Below are positions 63,404 through 64,000 of a stretch of 64,000 nt of DNA, in pieces; the stretch's first letter is position 1; each line of letters starts with the position of its first letter. The notes beneath the pieces are model-generated. The model ran no database searches and was not told the DNA's origin. It worked only from the letters and a program-made list of their open reading frames with translations. Position numbers and translations under genes: made by a program. Origin of the DNA: Solea solea (Eukaryota; Chordata; Actinopteri; Pleuronectiformes; Soleidae). The DNA lies in assembly GCF_958295425.1 (NCBI RefSeq), contig NC_081151.1, positions 21,657,452 to 21,721,451 on the forward strand. Direction: 5' to 3'.

Positions 63404-64000
63404 GTCTGAAGGAAATTGGAGAGTCTTTTCATGGAAAGTGTCATTTTCGGGTCATTTTCCACACTCCTGCAGAGTCGACCCCTGCACGTATGAACGGTAG
63501 TGGCCACTAAAGAAAGGAAAAGAAGTTCCTGGATATTTTAATATTAGCTGTCGAGCAGCGCAGACAGAACTTTCTGGGACATCAGGCCTGGCTGAATATC
63601 GCAAGGTAAAGTCAGGATGATGTTTTTTTTCTTTTAAAAATAAAAGTGTAAACACCACAGAGGACGGATATGTGGTCACTGTTCTGCAGCGATGGTTTCT
63701 TCCTTTACTTTGATGCATCGCTCAGAACCAAAAAAAAACAGTGTGTCGTCTCAAACGCTGACAGTTTTATCACAGCTTCTCTAAACTTTCATCTTTTCCT
63801 GGGAATTCACTTCCGAGACGCTGAATCTACAAATCTCACTGCGACACACACACACACACACACACAGATCCGCACTCAGCTGAGAAGGACATTAAAGAGT
63901 TCTTATATAATGTGGTTGATTATATATTCAAGGGTCATTAATTCTCCAGGACGTGCACACAGATGTAGCCTCTGTAGGTTAAGTCCCACTTTCAACGTGC

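Larger units (their letters stand above)
43786..64000 (-). other. attractin intron upstream of the membrane exon (partial, >20 kb)
   Basis: The region continues past the window edge. It contains a mariner-like relic (about 47.8-48.1 kb), hAT copies (47.5 and 59.7 kb), a complete TIR element (50033-50598), a 19-bp minisatellite (51.67-52.63 kb), a CAAC-rich tract (57.7-58.7 kb) and a hAT-like unit near 63 kb. No ectodomain exon of attractin was found. Confidence 0.6.

Noticed and set aside
43786..64000. Search for the attractin exon preceding the membrane exon
   Set aside because: No minus-strand stretch resembling WPIKIQIAFSQ or DLVQFFVTFF followed by a donor was found, so the exon probably lies beyond the window.

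Overview
The window is vertebrate nuclear DNA, almost certainly from a ray-finned (teleost) fish. Long introns with canonical GT/AG junctions, very frequent CA/GT microsatellites, and several repeat families common in teleost genomes all point that way. There are no prokaryotic operons, ribosome binding sites or CRISPR arrays. A run of exactly 200 Ns (22557-22756) marks an assembly gap.

One protein-coding gene is recognisable, on the minus strand: the 3' end of attractin (atrn). Four consecutive coding exons can be placed to the base. They are the transmembrane/juxtamembrane exon (43707-43785), two cytoplasmic-tail exons (16765-16872 and 5052-5166) and the terminal coding exon with stop codon (2706-2830). 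Their reading phases join without a break (0, 0 and 1 at the three internal junctions), giving 141 codons that match the attractin C-terminus. The rest of the protein (CUB, EGF, kelch, C-type lectin, PSI and laminin-EGF domains in the known family) lies beyond position 64000. The intron upstream of the membrane exon therefore exceeds 20 kb. The other introns are about 26.8 kb, 11.6 kb and 2.2 kb. Bases below 2706 are 3' UTR running into 3' flank, and no convincing second gene is seen there.

The remaining ~63 kb is intronic or flanking DNA dominated by mobile-element relics and simple repeats. (1) A non-autonomous hAT-type family has at least eight copies, three with exact 8-bp target duplications. 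(2) A TIR element of about 560 bp has four copies, one interrupted by a hAT copy. (3) Other TIR/MITE-like units lie at 1533-1879, 6550-6780 and 62758-63403. (4) There are eroded Tc1-like and mariner-like transposase relics. (5) Two LINE-like 3' tails and several SINE-like fragments are present. (6) Minisatellites lie at 10.1-10.6 kb and 51.7-52.6 kb, the second with a 209-bp higher-order unit. (7) A degenerate CAAC-rich tract spans 57.7-58.7 kb. (8) A ~1.2 kb polypurine tract, a C31 run and two GCT arrays complete the list.

The most biologically interesting observation is that all three cytoplasmic-tail exons lie within about 100 nt of a (GT)n repeat on the transcript strand. For the last exon, (TG)13 sits directly against the 3' splice site, an arrangement resembling the TG-repeat acceptor of CFTR exon 9. 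I found no wholly new genetic system.
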